Below, piece after piece: positions 1-10,640 of a stretch of DNA of 64,000 bases. The notes beneath the pieces were generated by a model that had not been told where the DNA came from, did not search any database, and worked only from the letters and a program-made list of their open reading frames with translations. The translations under genes and the position numbers were made by a program. Source of the stretch: Stentor coeruleus (Eukaryota > Ciliophora > Heterotrichea > Heterotrichida > Stentoridae); NCBI GenBank assembly GCA_001970955.1, contig MPUH01000026.1:62001-126000 (forward strand). The letters run 5' to 3'. Numbering within the stretch: position 1 is the stretch's first letter; every line of letters begins with the position of its first letter.

Positions 1-3000
1 TTTACTTCTAGAATTCTCTCTAATAATACCACAGTAAAAAATCCCATTAACTGTTGATTTAAATTCAAAAATTACATCAATAATCCCATAATCACTACTT
101 ACATTCCCTTGTAAATCTGGGCTTTCTATTTCAGAAGGAAAATCTTCAGTATAATTAGCCTCTTTAACCGGTAATCCAGCAATTATTAACGGTGTTTTAA
201 GCATATTCTGATAAAAATTAACAACATTTATTGGGGAATTTACACTAAAAAAACTTGAAAAAAAAACAATTTCAGCAACAAAATTATCAAGTTTCCTTAC
301 CGAAGTTTTTCCTATAAAAAATCTTCTAATATCACTTTTATAAACATGACTCATAACTTTAATTGTATTTTGTAAATTAACTGGGGATATTGTGTTAAAA
401 TAAATCTTCACTTTAGCATGTCTTAACAAATCAGAAGTACTGAAATCATTATATGATTCAATAACATTACCATTATAATCATAAACATAAGCAACTAAAA
501 TATATTCAGTTCCAGCTATCAAATGATTAAATATATAAACAATTTGCGGCTCTTCAGATTTACATGTGTTGATACTAGCAAAGTATGTTGATGTTTGAGC
601 ATATTTGTATAATGACCATGAATATTCTTCCCAAGTATAATTGCTTTGATCTTGAAGTATCATTTTGTTTATATATTCGTATTCTTGATCTTCTAGAGTT
701 GTCCCAATATTTTCGAGATTTCCGATTAAAGGTTTGGATGTATTTTTGATTTTTTCTAAACTGCTATTTTCTTGATCTGAATCATAGAGACTTTTGCTCA
801 TCAATGCCCAATAAAATACAGCATCTTGACTTGCTGATATTACTACAGAAACTGATACTTGGCTTATAAAACTTGGGTAAATCGAGCAACTTATTTCATT
901 TGCTGGGTTAAAATTTGCAGTGAAAAAACCATCTGAAACAATATTAAAAGCATTTTTATTATCTCCTGAAAGTTCATATGTAAAATAATATGTGTTTCCA
1001 AGTATACAGTTATCGCAATATATAGTAAAATAAGTTAGATTTTCTCTAGGTTTCATTAAAATTGGATATGGTGTTATTGTTATTGAAGTATATTCAACTG
1101 GTTCTGCATTTAAATATAATTCTAGCTTATTGAATGGTAAGACTTCTTCGAATTTTATATAAAATGGTAAGCTGGTAGTTTTTGGTTTTATTGAAAGATT
1201 TGTTTGGATTGTAATATTGTATGGGTCATTATAAAAGACTTGGATTTTTGTTAATGGTGGGGCTTTGTAATAAGATTTCTTACTGTTTAATCCTGATTCT
1301 TCTATACTCCATGATAAATAATAAATTCCTTCAGATGTATTTGATGGGGTACCTACTCTAAAGTAAGCTCTTGGGTTATCCAAATCTAAACGGTAAGATG
1401 ATCTATCAAAGTAAAATATTTCATTATTTATTTGATTTGGATATATAATCACATAGTAAGCATTAAAATCATCTTTAACTGTGATACTAATATAGGAGGA
1501 ATAAACTCCAGGACAGATTATTATGGGATTTCCTTCGTTAATTATTAAAGGCTGATATTCATTTTCTTGAAACCCAGTAAATGCAGCATTGATATTAGAG
1601 AAGCTTTGACCTATAAATTTATACTGCGTTTCTGATGCCTGATTAGATTCAAGGAATGATAAAGAAAATTTTCCAACCCATAAATCATAGTAATCAATTT
1701 CTTCATCGTATAGTGAATCTCTTTTCAATCCATAAGGAGGGATGACAACATTTTGAAAATAAAAAATAGTCCAATAATCCTTTGTAAGCGTTATAGTATT
1801 ATAAATATTAATTATTACAATATTTCTTTTAACCTTACATTCTGCAAAATTATTATTATTCCCCCTAGAATAATCTGCATAACAACCTATAAACCCTGGG
1901 TTATATAATTCAAGATCAAATGGGTAAGGAAATTTAAAGTAAATAAAAGAATTACCTTCAAATGATGCTTCAATACGAGCTTCAATCATAACATTTGAAA
2001 AAACATTTTGACTATAATTAGGTTGAAAAGATACATAGTATATATCAGCAAGATTTTCTGGGATATCAATAAACTCTACTTCAACATTGTATTTAGGTAA
2101 AACAATACTAGTAAATTGATCATTTATTATATAAAAATTCCAAAAAGCTTTATCAGTAGCTGGATTTGTTAAGTAAATTGTAATATCAATTGTCGTATCA
2201 GCTTGTATGACTGTATTAAAACCATTACAACATATAAACCAATAGTCAGTTGTACAAAAAATCTCTTTTGATAAATTACTTTTCGCATTCATATAATATA
2301 AACCATCAAAACCATCAATAGTAAAAATATCTCCTGGATGAGCATCGTATTCAATTGAAGCTTCGAAACAGTAAATCCATGATGGATCAGTATATGAATT
2401 TAAAGAAAATAAGAAACTATTATCACTTTTAGCACCTTTATTTAAGATTTCTGGTAAGACTTCAGCTTTTTTTATTCTTATTTCTGGTAAGTCATCTATA
2501 ATAAAAGTTAAACCATTAATGATTTCAGAACTTTTTACAATTATAAAACCATTGTATTTGATTGTTATATGGAATTGAGCACTTTCATTATTTGTGTCAC
2601 TAAGGTTAAAAGCTTTATTTTTTGTTATATAAATATTATTGTTAGCATAAATATAAGATGATATTTCAAGTTCAAGTTCATTGTTAGAGTTGATTGAACT
2701 TGATGAAAACTTATAATTACATCCTATGTTATCTTGAGGGTAATCATCTGGATTAAAATTTTCACCAGAAATTATTATTTTCGCTCCATAAGATAAATCA
2801 TAAGGAGAACTAAAGCTTATACCAAAATGCACTGATTTAGATTGTTTTGTTGTAGGGAAAACCCAGATTTCTCCAAATTTAGGGGGTTTTATTAGAGTTT
2901 TTTTAAATAGGAATCTTGTTTCATTTTCTTCATCTTCGGCATCATCAATATGAGTCCAGGTATAAATTGTATATTCATTGCTTGAAGAATCTGAAAAATA

Positions 3001-6000
3001 TGCTCTGACTGAAACAAATGGGTTTGTTTTAATATCAGGTTTATCAATTATAGGTAAATTTACACTTTTAATTGTTATTGAAATCATTGAATCTGAAACA
3101 TCTGAATTCATAAATCGATAAGATGTGCATTTATTTATGTAACAAATCAGATATAGTTCATAGCTTCCTATAACACAATATCCATATGCATTTGAAAAAT
3201 CAAAAATATCAGAGTTTAACAAAACCTCAATTTTAGAATTTGAATAAATAGTCTTAGTAAAAAGAAATGAGATGCTAATCTCGGTAGTTGGGTTTAAAAA
3301 TGTATAGCCATTGGATTCTAAAGGTGTATAATCAGTGTAGATGAACTTTGGAATAAGGAATTCATAGCCGTAAGCCTTTTTACCTTCACATGCTAATCCT
3401 GTGAAGGCTTGGCCTTTAACATAAGCAAGGTAAACATTTTGAATATCTGGATAAAACCATTTTTTTTTAAATTTAAAAGTGAAATCCGTATTTACTTTAT
3501 CAGCAAGTTTCACAGACTCAATATAACCTACAGTATTAAAATAAAGCAAATTATCATCACTCATTAATTCAAAATTTACTTCTAATTGCCCTATAGTAAT
3601 ATAATTGCTCGTAAATCTGAAACCTTTACCAAGAGAAATTGCTACAGAATAATCATACTCATCATTAGATTCATCATGATCAGAAAGAATTTCACTAAAA
3701 GATTTGATGATTTCGTTTTCATATTCCCAATCATTGCTAATGATTTCATAATTTTCATTTGTATATGTTTCAGTGACATATATATATTCATTATAATATT
3801 GAAAAGCCATTTTTATACGTTGATTTTCTGAGACAGCATATATTGCTACATCAAAATGTATCCAAAAATTAGCACTCAAACTTTGAAATGGGATAATAAA
3901 GCTTATTCTATTTTCATCATCAGAAGCTAAAGGATCATATTTGAGCCTATCCATTTTCAAAGTAAAATATGAATCGTGTGTATAGTAAACGCTATAATCA
4001 CCTAAATGTGGGTAGATATTCCCATCATAATAAGAATCAATTCCTAAGCCAGTTCCTAAATTATCATAAATATAAAATGAAACATGAACATTGTAATCAG
4101 GATGATAAAATGAAAACGGTGGAATAAAAGATATTTTCACAGGAAAACCAGGTATTCCCTCAACAAGACAAAAATAATTTAAAGAATATTCCCCCTGCAT
4201 ATTTTCAGCAAATATTATAGGTTTTGAAAGGTAATATACAATATCCGAGTCTGATTTTTTAACTTTAAGTACTAATTCAAACATGTCTTCATCAGTAGTT
4301 GGGAAGTATGGCAAATAAATGTTTTTCTTATTGCCGTATTCATCTTCACTTCCTAAATAAATATTAACATAATCTCCATAGTTATAAGATCTGCTAATAT
4401 TAAAGGTAATTAAACTTTTGCTATAATCAACTGAAATTCTTTCGTTTTCATTAAAAGTATCAGAATAATATTTATTATTGCTATAAGTTTGTAGACCATA
4501 TATCCAATTATCAAATGCAACTTTTTTTAAATCTGATTTATTATCAATAATCATTGGAAACATAACTGAAACTGTATAATCACTATTAAAATCAACATGA
4601 TTATAAAATGATAAAACTAATCCATAAGTCCCAGAATCACCTACTTCAAATACAGAATTAATATCTGATATGCTTTTTGTAAAATAAATTGAAGCATCAT
4701 TATTAATAGATTTGCTGTTCTGATTTAAAATAATTTCTGTTGCTTTCATAAATTCATAGTTATTAATAGAATCAATAACAAAACATTCAGTCCTGCTTTC
4801 ATCACAATTAAAAGTGGTAATACTTAGAATATATGCAGTGTTCGTAAATGTAACAAAATTATAAATTGTTATGACTGCATCCTTAGGAATATTAGAATAA
4901 AATCTAAAACTTGCACTATATGAATTAATTTCTTCAATCTCTAAAAAACAATTTGGTGTTGAAATTTTTACTTTAATAAAATTACCTTGATATAAATTCT
5001 GAAAATGATCTGGATAAGAACTATATTCATTAATATTCACACCATAATAATTAATTGTTAATTTTCCATCCCAAGCTATTTCATGTTCTAAAGTGAAGCT
5101 AAGCTCAGTGAAAGTAATAAGTCCTGCATAATAATCGCTTTTGTCAATATAATCATTGAATAATTTCCATGATGGTGATTTAATAGTACCAGGAATTAAT
5201 GATTGTTCGGGACCATTTCCTGTAAATATTTTCAAAAAAGTAGGAGTTCCAAATCTTTTTATTGAGAGAGTCCATAGAAAACTGTATTGTGGTTTTTGAC
5301 ATGATGGATTCAAAAACCCAGAAATTGTAAAGTAAAATGTGCTACTCGGACTTAAACTTTCTTTTAGACCATATATAATCAATGATTGCCCTTGATTATA
5401 AATTAGATCAAGAGAAATATCTGGATAATAATAAGTTGATTTTGCTTCCCCTTTAGTATAGGTAAATGATTTATCTATTTCAAGGATAAAATAATCATAT
5501 TTTCCAATTATATCTGAGTTTGGTAGTGGAAAACTAAATCGTAAAATTGCAGGATCTGATATTTTATAAGACGTATATTCAAAATAAATTCCCAAACTAT
5601 TTTCTGGAGTTGGCATTGGGTCAATTATAGCGATTTCGCCTAATGCTGCTTTAGATGCAATAATTTGTCCACCCGGAATATCTCTTATAATAAGTGAAAT
5701 AGGTCCTAAAACTCCAGGCTCAGATGCATAATAAAGAAAATAAAACTTTGTATTTTGTCCTTTTCCGATATATTGTTCTGATTGATAAGTTAAATTAGAT
5801 TGAATTTTTGGAATAATTAATGTTGCTTCGAAACTTGATGGCAAGTCAATGCTAACTCTACAGTGTACAGTCAACATAATATCTGATCCTGCATGATTTG
5901 ATGAAGTCTCAATGTTGTTTGCTACCCAATAGTCAGGCCAGTAAATATCTCCAGGGGTTAAAATTTCTTCAAAAAAATTAAAAAAGTGTCCTGAAGAGAA

Positions 6001-6042
6001 ACTTATCAAAACAAAGATAAAAAACATTATAAAGTTAACCAT
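1..6042 (-). CDS. Giant secreted/surface protein, N-terminal 2014 codons (partial, runs off left edge)
   Basis: Reading the minus strand from the ATG at 6042 gives 2014 codons to base 1 without a stop, so the C-terminus lies outside the window. The protein opens with a hydrophobic signal peptide (MVNFIMFFIFVLISFSSG). What follows is rich in Tyr, Ser, Asn, Ile and Phe in short alternating strands with scattered Cys, as in the extracellular beta-sandwich arrays of ciliate surface proteins. No further transmembrane segment is obvious in the visible part; an anchor, if present, should lie beyond the edge. I do not recognise a named domain and assign no function. Introns of 15 nt without stops would keep the frame and could hide here. 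The upstream flank is shared with the divergent zinc-finger/U-box gene. Confidence 0.8.
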   Translation of the reverse strand, partial: MVNFIMFFIFVLISFSSGHFFNFFEEILTPGDIYWPDYWVANNIETSSNHAGSDIMLTVHCRVSIDLPSSFEATLIIPKIQSNLTYQSEQYIGKGQNTKFYFLYYASEPGVLGPISLIIRDIPGGQIIASKAALGEIAIIDPMPTPENSLGIYFEYTSYKISDPAILRFSFPLPNSDIIGKYDYFILEIDKSFTYTKGEAKSTYYYPDISLDLIYNQGQSLIIYGLKESLSPSSTFYFTISGFLNPSCQKPQYSFLWTLSIKRFGTPTFLKIFTGNGPEQSLIPGTIKSPSWKLFNDYIDKSDYYAGLITFTELSFTLEHEIAWDGKLTINYYGVNINEYSSYPDHFQNLYQGNFIKVKISTPNCFLEIEEINSYSASFRFYSNIPKDAVITIYNFVTFTNTAYILSITTFNCDESRTECFVIDSINNYEFMKATEIILNQNSKSINNDASIYFTKSISDINSVFEVGDSGTYGLVLSFYNHVDFNSDYTVSVMFPMIIDNKSDLKKVAFDNWIYGLQTYSNNKYYSDTFNENERISVDYSKSLITFNISRSYNYGDYVNIYLGSEDEYGNKKNIYLPYFPTTDEDMFELVLKVKKSDSDIVYYLSKPIIFAENMQGEYSLNYFCLVEGIPGFPVKISFIPPFSFYHPDYNVHVSFYIYDNLGTGLGIDSYYDGNIYPHLGDYSVYYTHDSYFTLKMDRLKYDPLASDDENRISFIIPFQSLSANFWIHFDVAIYAVSENQRIKMAFQYYNEYIYVTETYTNENYEIISNDWEYENEIIKSFSEILSDHDESNDEYDYSVAISLGKGFRFTSNYITIGQLEVNFELMSDDNLLYFNTVGYIESVKLADKVNTDFTFKFKKKWFYPDIQNVYLAYVKGQAFTGLACEGKKAYGYEFLIPKFIYTDYTPLESNGYTFLNPTTEISISFLFTKTIYSNSKIEVLLNSDIFDFSNAYGYCVIGSYELYLICYINKCTSYRFMNSDVSDSMISITIKSVNLPIIDKPDIKTNPFVSVRAYFSDSSSNEYTIYTWTHIDDAEDEENETRFLFKKTLIKPPKFGEIWVFPTTKQSKSVHFGISFSSPYDLSYGAKIIISGENFNPDDYPQDNIGCNYKFSSSSINSNNELELEISSYIYANNNIYITKNKAFNLSDTNNESAQFHITIKYNGFIIVKSSEIINGLTFIIDDLPEIRIKKAEVLPEILNKGAKSDNSFLFSLNSYTDPSWIYCFEASIEYDAHPGDIFTIDGFDGLYYMNAKSNLSKEIFCTTDYWFICCNGFNTVIQADTTIDITIYLTNPATDKAFWNFYIINDQFTSIVLPKYNVEVEFIDIPENLADIYYVSFQPNYSQNVFSNVMIEARIEASFEGNSFIYFKFPYPFDLELYNPGFIGCYADYSRGNNNNFAECKVKRNIVIINIYNTITLTKDYWTIFYFQNVVIPPYGLKRDSLYDEEIDYYDLWVGKFSLSFLESNQASETQYKFIGQSFSNINAAFTGFQENEYQPLIINEGNPIIICPGVYSSYISITVKDDFNAYYVIIYPNQINNEIFYFDRSSYRLDLDNPRAYFRVGTPSNTSEGIYYLSWSIEESGLNSKKSYYKAPPLTKIQVFYNDPYNITIQTNLSIKPKTTSLPFYIKFEEVLPFNKLELYLNAEPVEYTSITITPYPILMKPRENLTYFTIYCDNCILGNTYYFTYELSGDNKNAFNIVSDGFFTANFNPANEISCSIYPSFISQVSVSVVISASQDAVFYWALMSKSLYDSDQENSSLEKIKNTSKPLIGNLENIGTTLEDQEYEYINKMILQDQSNYTWEEYSWSLYKYAQTSTYFASINTCKSEEPQIVYIFNHLIAGTEYILVAYVYDYNGNVIESYNDFSTSDLLRHAKVKIYFNTISPVNLQNTIKVMSHVYKSDIRRFFIGKTSVRKLDNFVAEIVFFSSFFSVNSPINVVNFYQNMLKTPLIIAGLPVKEANYTEDFPSEIESPDLQGNVSSDYGIIDVIFEFKSTVNGIFYCGIIRENSRSK

Positions 6043-7887
6043 CTATATCGGATTAAAGGAAAAATCAGCCTTTGTAATAAAGTTTTTATATGGAAAAAAT
6101 GTAGGATATTCAGTTTTTTTTTCAGCTAATTTAGATACTTTTTACATAAAAAATATGAGCAGATTTTGCAGTTTATCTTTCTGTATGCTTGAATACCAAA
6201 ATACTCTCCACCCAAATTGTAATAATTACTAAAACATTATTTTACATCAAACCCAATATAAAAGCCAAGTCTTCCAACATAAGCTAACCAAAAATATGAT
6301 TTATCAAAACCCTCCAACATACCCACAGCTATAAAAATCAATAAAAATTTATCATATCAAGCAAACTAAAAAAATCTTAACTATTAAATCTCATCAAAAT
6401 CATAATCCTACTATAAAATTAGCATAATCTACTATCTTCACCCAATCAAAAAAATCCTTTCTAAATTTTAAATGAAGTTTTACTACAACAAAAATACAAG
6501 AACTAATCTAAGAAGCTGAAATCAGATGAAAAGATAAAATCCTTATAGGAACAACAAGGATAAAATACATAAACTAGTTGCTACCAAAAGTACTTTTATA
6601 CTAAACCAAAGAATAACATAAATAAAGTTCTACAAAGCAAATAAACATTTAAATCTGTAAAGGCTTATATGATTAAATAACTCAGAGAACTCAAGAAAAA
6701 TCATATATGCAAATGTTGATACAAAGAACAACTTCGCTGGGTAAATAAAAGTTTGAATTCATTTGACTTGAACATGTAAAAAAGTTTTTTAAGTCTAAAT
6801 CCTAACAACAAAAAAGGAAGATATTGTTCAGTATCAACAAATCGAAATCTTCTACAGGATAAGTTTATATAAAATCTTATGATAGGCAAGCGAATATTTT
6901 AAATGAGTCTAGGAAACTGAAAATTAAAGAAAAAGATATAAAGATTGAATTTATGCAGAAGGCTATTAATGGGTATCTATATCAGTTGATAAAAAACTAT
7001 GGCTGTATGCATAAATATTTTAATGATAAGAAGATTAAAGATGGACAAGAAGATTTTTATGGGTATGAAGAAGAAAGTTTTTATTCCGATGCTTCAATGA
7101 CGATATTAAAGTACAAGGATATTTTGCTAGCTATAAGGATTTGGATAAATAGTAAACTATTTCTTCTTATAATATAATAAGATTAAAAGTTTTTTAATAG
7201 GGGGCATTAGTTTATAATTTTTTATTTAAATCCCTATAGTTATTGAGAGTCTTAGATTTCGAAATTTCAGTATGATATCATTGTATATAAAATATCTTCA
7301 TTTTTTGTTTAGAATTGCTATATATCTAGCTTTATATATTAGATTTAATAAATTTTCTATTTTTCAAACAATCAGTTTATTAATATATTAATCATATAAG
7401 AGTACTTAGTTAATTATCATAACACCTGAAAATAACACCCAAAAATCATAATTTTTTTTTTTAAATATCAAAACCCCACAACAAACAAAAAACCCTCCTA
7501 AACACAAAACACTTTATCAGCAACTTCTCAATATAAACCCTTAAAACTCTTTATCCAACATTAATTATCATAAACAATATATTCAAAAATCCCCCTTACT
7601 ATAATTCCAATACAAACTATCACATTTTCCCAACATTTTCATAAAAATTCATTAATCCACTCATCATCCATAACCCTAACCCTATCCACCACTTAATCTA
7701 CCCTTTCTCTATATTTTATCATTATTTCCTTTCTATAAAATCAAATTTTATTTAAATTATTTTCACAACATCCAAAATCTATAACAATATTCTTTCATAT
7801 AATTTTTAAAATACCCTTAACATATCTACCTAAATATCATCAGATTTACATTTTTCAAACCATATTTCAGTTTATAAATCTTACAAT
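6043..7887. other. Divergent intergenic region with a strongly G-poor right half
   Basis: This 1.8-kb region separates two divergent genes. Bases 7440-7887 on the + strand are almost without G (about 4-6 in 450 bases) but hold many C runs, directly upstream of the + gene at 7888. The left half is ordinary AT-rich DNA with one partly open frame, listed separately. A short CCCTAACCC-like stretch near 7675 occurs once only. Confidence 0.6.
6707..7177 (+). pseudogene. Partly open reading frame, possible gene relic or small gene
   Basis: One + frame stays mostly open for about 157 codons. The first half is interrupted five times. The last roughly 100 codons, ending at a TAA at 7175-7177, are uninterrupted and include a charged, plausible protein stretch (ESRKLKIKEKDIKIEF, then a 74-codon ORF from the ATG at 6953). 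None of the interruptions fits the 15-nt intron pattern seen elsewhere in the window. At this base composition many more stops would be expected by chance, so a decayed gene is possible. A short real gene from 6953 is the alternative. No homology is recognised. Confidence 0.25.
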
Positions 7888-9948
7888 ATGTCAATGGAAG
7901 AGCCCCATCATTTAGCGATTTTAACGAACTATCTTGTTCGTCCATGTCCTGGATCATGTGAAAATCCACAGCGATGTCTTTTCTATCATTCACTAGGAGA
8001 AAGGCGTAGGTGTCCTTTTAACGGCAACGAGCTTGCATATAGCGATCTCATGTGTCAAAATACAGGTAAAGGTATTTCATGCGAAGACTCCTGTAGATTC
8101 GCTCACACCTTTCAAGAAATCGTATATCATCCTAATCGTTATAAAGTTTCCTGGTGTGAACAAGCTAATTGTAAAGGTTATAACCTTTGTTATCAAGCTC
8201 ATAAGTCTAACGAAAAACTTAGGATTGCTATGCACTTTACTGTTAGCCCTCAATACACACCAACAAATTTTTCTACACATCTCGACTTGATGACCTTTAA
8301 AGTTAACCCTTGTAATATCTCCGAGCCACACAATCCCAAACTCTGTGTTTTTCACCACTCTGCTAGGGATAGAAGAAGAATCGGAAATTACTCTTATGAA
8401 ATGTGTGCTGAAAACGAAAAAGATCTATGTGGAAATCCTGATATCTGCTCTAAAGCTCATAATAGAGTTGAACAGTTATACCATCCTGATAAATACAAAA
8501 TGAAATTCTGTACATTTTATCCTAAAAAAATCCATGAGTGTGAATACTCAGCTTATTGTAGTTTTGCCCATTCAGAAACTGATATAAAAATTGAACTAGT
8601 CCATAATTATCAACGTAATGAAGACTTTTATATGTATAGTTTTAAAACAGTTTGGTGTCCGTTTATACTTCAACATGATAAAGCAATGTGTGTTTATGCT
8701 CATAACTGGCAAGACTTTAGAAGAAAACCAAAAGATGCTAATTTTATTGATTTAACTCAACCAACTGGTATGCGTTGTGCTTATAACTCAGTCCCATGCC
8801 AATCATGGAAATCATCTAATTTCATATTATCATATGAAGAAGGTGGATGTAAAAATATGCTTTCATGCAAAAAATGTCATGGATGGAAAGAAATCGAGTA
8901 TCATCCAAATACATATAAAATGAAGCCTTGCTCTTTAAGTAAAAAATGCACAAAACAGCAGGACTGCCCTTTTTATCATTCAACTAAAGATAGAAGAACT
9001 TGTGATATGTCCCCATTAAAAGAAGTTTCGAATAGATTTGCAGGAGTCACTCCTCATCCCCAGAAACAGTTTTTATCCCCAGAAGCTTTTAAAGGATTCC
9101 AAACTCCATTTATATTTAAACAGAGTGCACCAGTTTTTCAACCAAGTTCTAATAATGTTGATCAAGTTAGACAAATAAATAGTACTACAGATGAATTTGT
9201 TTTACATAGAGGGACTTCTAATAGGTTTAATTCTAAAACTACTGAAGAATTTACAATACATAAAAATGAAGCTCCAAAAAACTACCCTTCAGTTGAAGAA
9301 TTTCCATTTCTAGGGTCGATACCATCAATGCCATCAACACCTAAACCTAAAGCAATTTCTCGTTGTGACAGCACATTTTCACAAGATACTCCAGTAAGAA
9401 CACCAGGAGGTAACAGTTATTTAATGACCCCACAAAGTAAAGATTTAGATTCAAGAGTTCTTCAATTTTTATCAAGACACAAACTTAAACATTTGTCAAT
9501 ATGTTTTAAAGGAGTCAAATGGGAGGATTTAGATACTTTCCATTTATATAACGATAATGAAGATCAGGAATTTCAAGATGCTTGGCTTGAAGAAAAGGAA
9601 GACCAAGATCAACTTGATGAATTAATTATGACAGATATTGCCTTGTTTACTGGGCAAAAAACTGGACATACACCTGATTTGAAAAAATTTGCTGGGCAAG
9701 ACGAAGTTGAAGATTTCATAGTCACTTTTCCAAAAAGTTCATTTATACCTACTCATCTTAAATGCCCGATTACTAAGAAACTTATGCGAGACCCTGCGAT
9801 TTTCTCTTTAGACGGGAGAACATATGAGCGGGTCGCTATTATTAAATATATACAAACAAGCTATCAGACATTGGAAGCTCAGCAATTGATTAGAAATCTC
9901 CATAGCGATAAGTTTATTCGTGAAGAGCTTTTAAGTAGGTTTTCATAA
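7888..9948 (+). CDS. Multi-CCCH zinc-finger protein with C-terminal U-box (Unkempt-like architecture)
   Basis: The 686-aa protein has about eight Cys/His clusters of CCCH type in residues 18-370, such as CENPQRCLFYH, CEYSAYCSFAH and CTKQQDCPFYH. The linker YHPxxYKxxxC occurs three times (YHPNRYKVSWC, YHPDKYKMKFC, YHPNTYKMKPC), and a basic RRR/DRR follows several fingers. This spacing resembles Unkempt and plant tandem CCCH proteins, which bind RNA. A low-complexity middle follows. The C-terminus carries a U-box (CPITKKLMRDPAIFSLDGRTYE), a RING-like fold that recruits E2 enzymes. The inferred role is an RNA-binding ubiquitin ligase, parallel to Unkempt, which ends in a RING. The start is the first ATG after the G-poor flank; the stop is TAA. 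Confidence 0.85.
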   Translation: MSMEEPHHLAILTNYLVRPCPGSCENPQRCLFYHSLGERRRCPFNGNELAYSDLMCQNTGKGISCEDSCRFAHTFQEIVYHPNRYKVSWCEQANCKGYNLCYQAHKSNEKLRIAMHFTVSPQYTPTNFSTHLDLMTFKVNPCNISEPHNPKLCVFHHSARDRRRIGNYSYEMCAENEKDLCGNPDICSKAHNRVEQLYHPDKYKMKFCTFYPKKIHECEYSAYCSFAHSETDIKIELVHNYQRNEDFYMYSFKTVWCPFILQHDKAMCVYAHNWQDFRRKPKDANFIDLTQPTGMRCAYNSVPCQSWKSSNFILSYEEGGCKNMLSCKKCHGWKEIEYHPNTYKMKPCSLSKKCTKQQDCPFYHSTKDRRTCDMSPLKEVSNRFAGVTPHPQKQFLSPEAFKGFQTPFIFKQSAPVFQPSSNNVDQVRQINSTTDEFVLHRGTSNRFNSKTTEEFTIHKNEAPKNYPSVEEFPFLGSIPSMPSTPKPKAISRCDSTFSQDTPVRTPGGNSYLMTPQSKDLDSRVLQFLSRHKLKHLSICFKGVKWEDLDTFHLYNDNEDQEFQDAWLEEKEDQDQLDELIMTDIALFTGQKTGHTPDLKKFAGQDEVEDFIVTFPKSSFIPTHLKCPITKKLMRDPAIFSLDGRTYERVAIIKYIQTSYQTLEAQQLIRNLHSDKFIREELLSRFS

Positions 9949-10241
9949 AACTAACAAGTTATTTATTATTAATATTTTGTAACTGAGGTGTTTGGTTTAA
10001 TTTGGTAAATTTTAAGTTATGGAATTTTTATATGAGGCTATATTTGGAATAGAACTTTAGGATATTGGGTATGAATTATCATGGTTTTATATTTAAAATT
10101 TACTTGGGATGTTATAGTATATTACAAATTTATTATAAATCACATAACATTTTCGAACAAAATCTCAAACCTCAATGTATATTCATAAACCTTATAATCT
10201 TAATCCCATAGTTAAAAACTCAAAGCTGTCTTTATAATAAT

Positions 10242-10406
10242 ATGGCTGATCGTGACACAAATACGACTTTTGAAGATTCTGAAGGAGAGGAAATCGAACT
10301 TGATGAAGAGAAACTCAAAAAAATCCGTGCTGTAGCTGAACTAGGCCACACTAAAGACAATCAAGGAAGGCGAAAAGGTTTGATTCCAGGGATGATCCCC
10401 AAATAA
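10242..10406 (+). CDS. Small acidic/basic 54-aa protein
   Basis: This short ORF runs from ATG to TAA: MADRDTNTTFEDSEGEEIEL, then a Lys-rich stretch, ending GRRKGLIPGMIPK. The acidic N-terminus, basic middle and ordered codon use look coding, in contrast to the AT-only flanks. No family is recognised. It lies between the U-box gene and the convergent EF-hand gene. Confidence 0.6.
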   Translation: MADRDTNTTFEDSEGEEIELDEEKLKKIRAVAELGHTKDNQGRRKGLIPGMIPK

Positions 10407-10640
10407 TTAGACATTATTTCTAATATAATAACCAAGCTTTAAACTTATCCTCATATAAAAAATAATACAATTATCCCTTTAAACTTATACAAAAGTATCT
10501 CTAAAATCCTTTGACTTAAAAAAACCCCATAAAATCCCCAGATTAAATAAGTTACAACATTCGAAAGTCCTAATGTATTTACAAATCACAAAAGAAATTT
10601 ATAAAATTTCCAACAGAATTATTAGAATATTTTATATGAC

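Noticed and set aside
3586-3831. 81-codon + strand ORF
   Set aside because: It lies antisense inside the 2014-codon minus gene and its product is AT-driven and hydrophobic; a shadow frame.
7671-7690. CCCTAACCC-like telomere motif
   Set aside because: A single short occurrence inside a C-rich, G-poor flank; not an array and not at an end.
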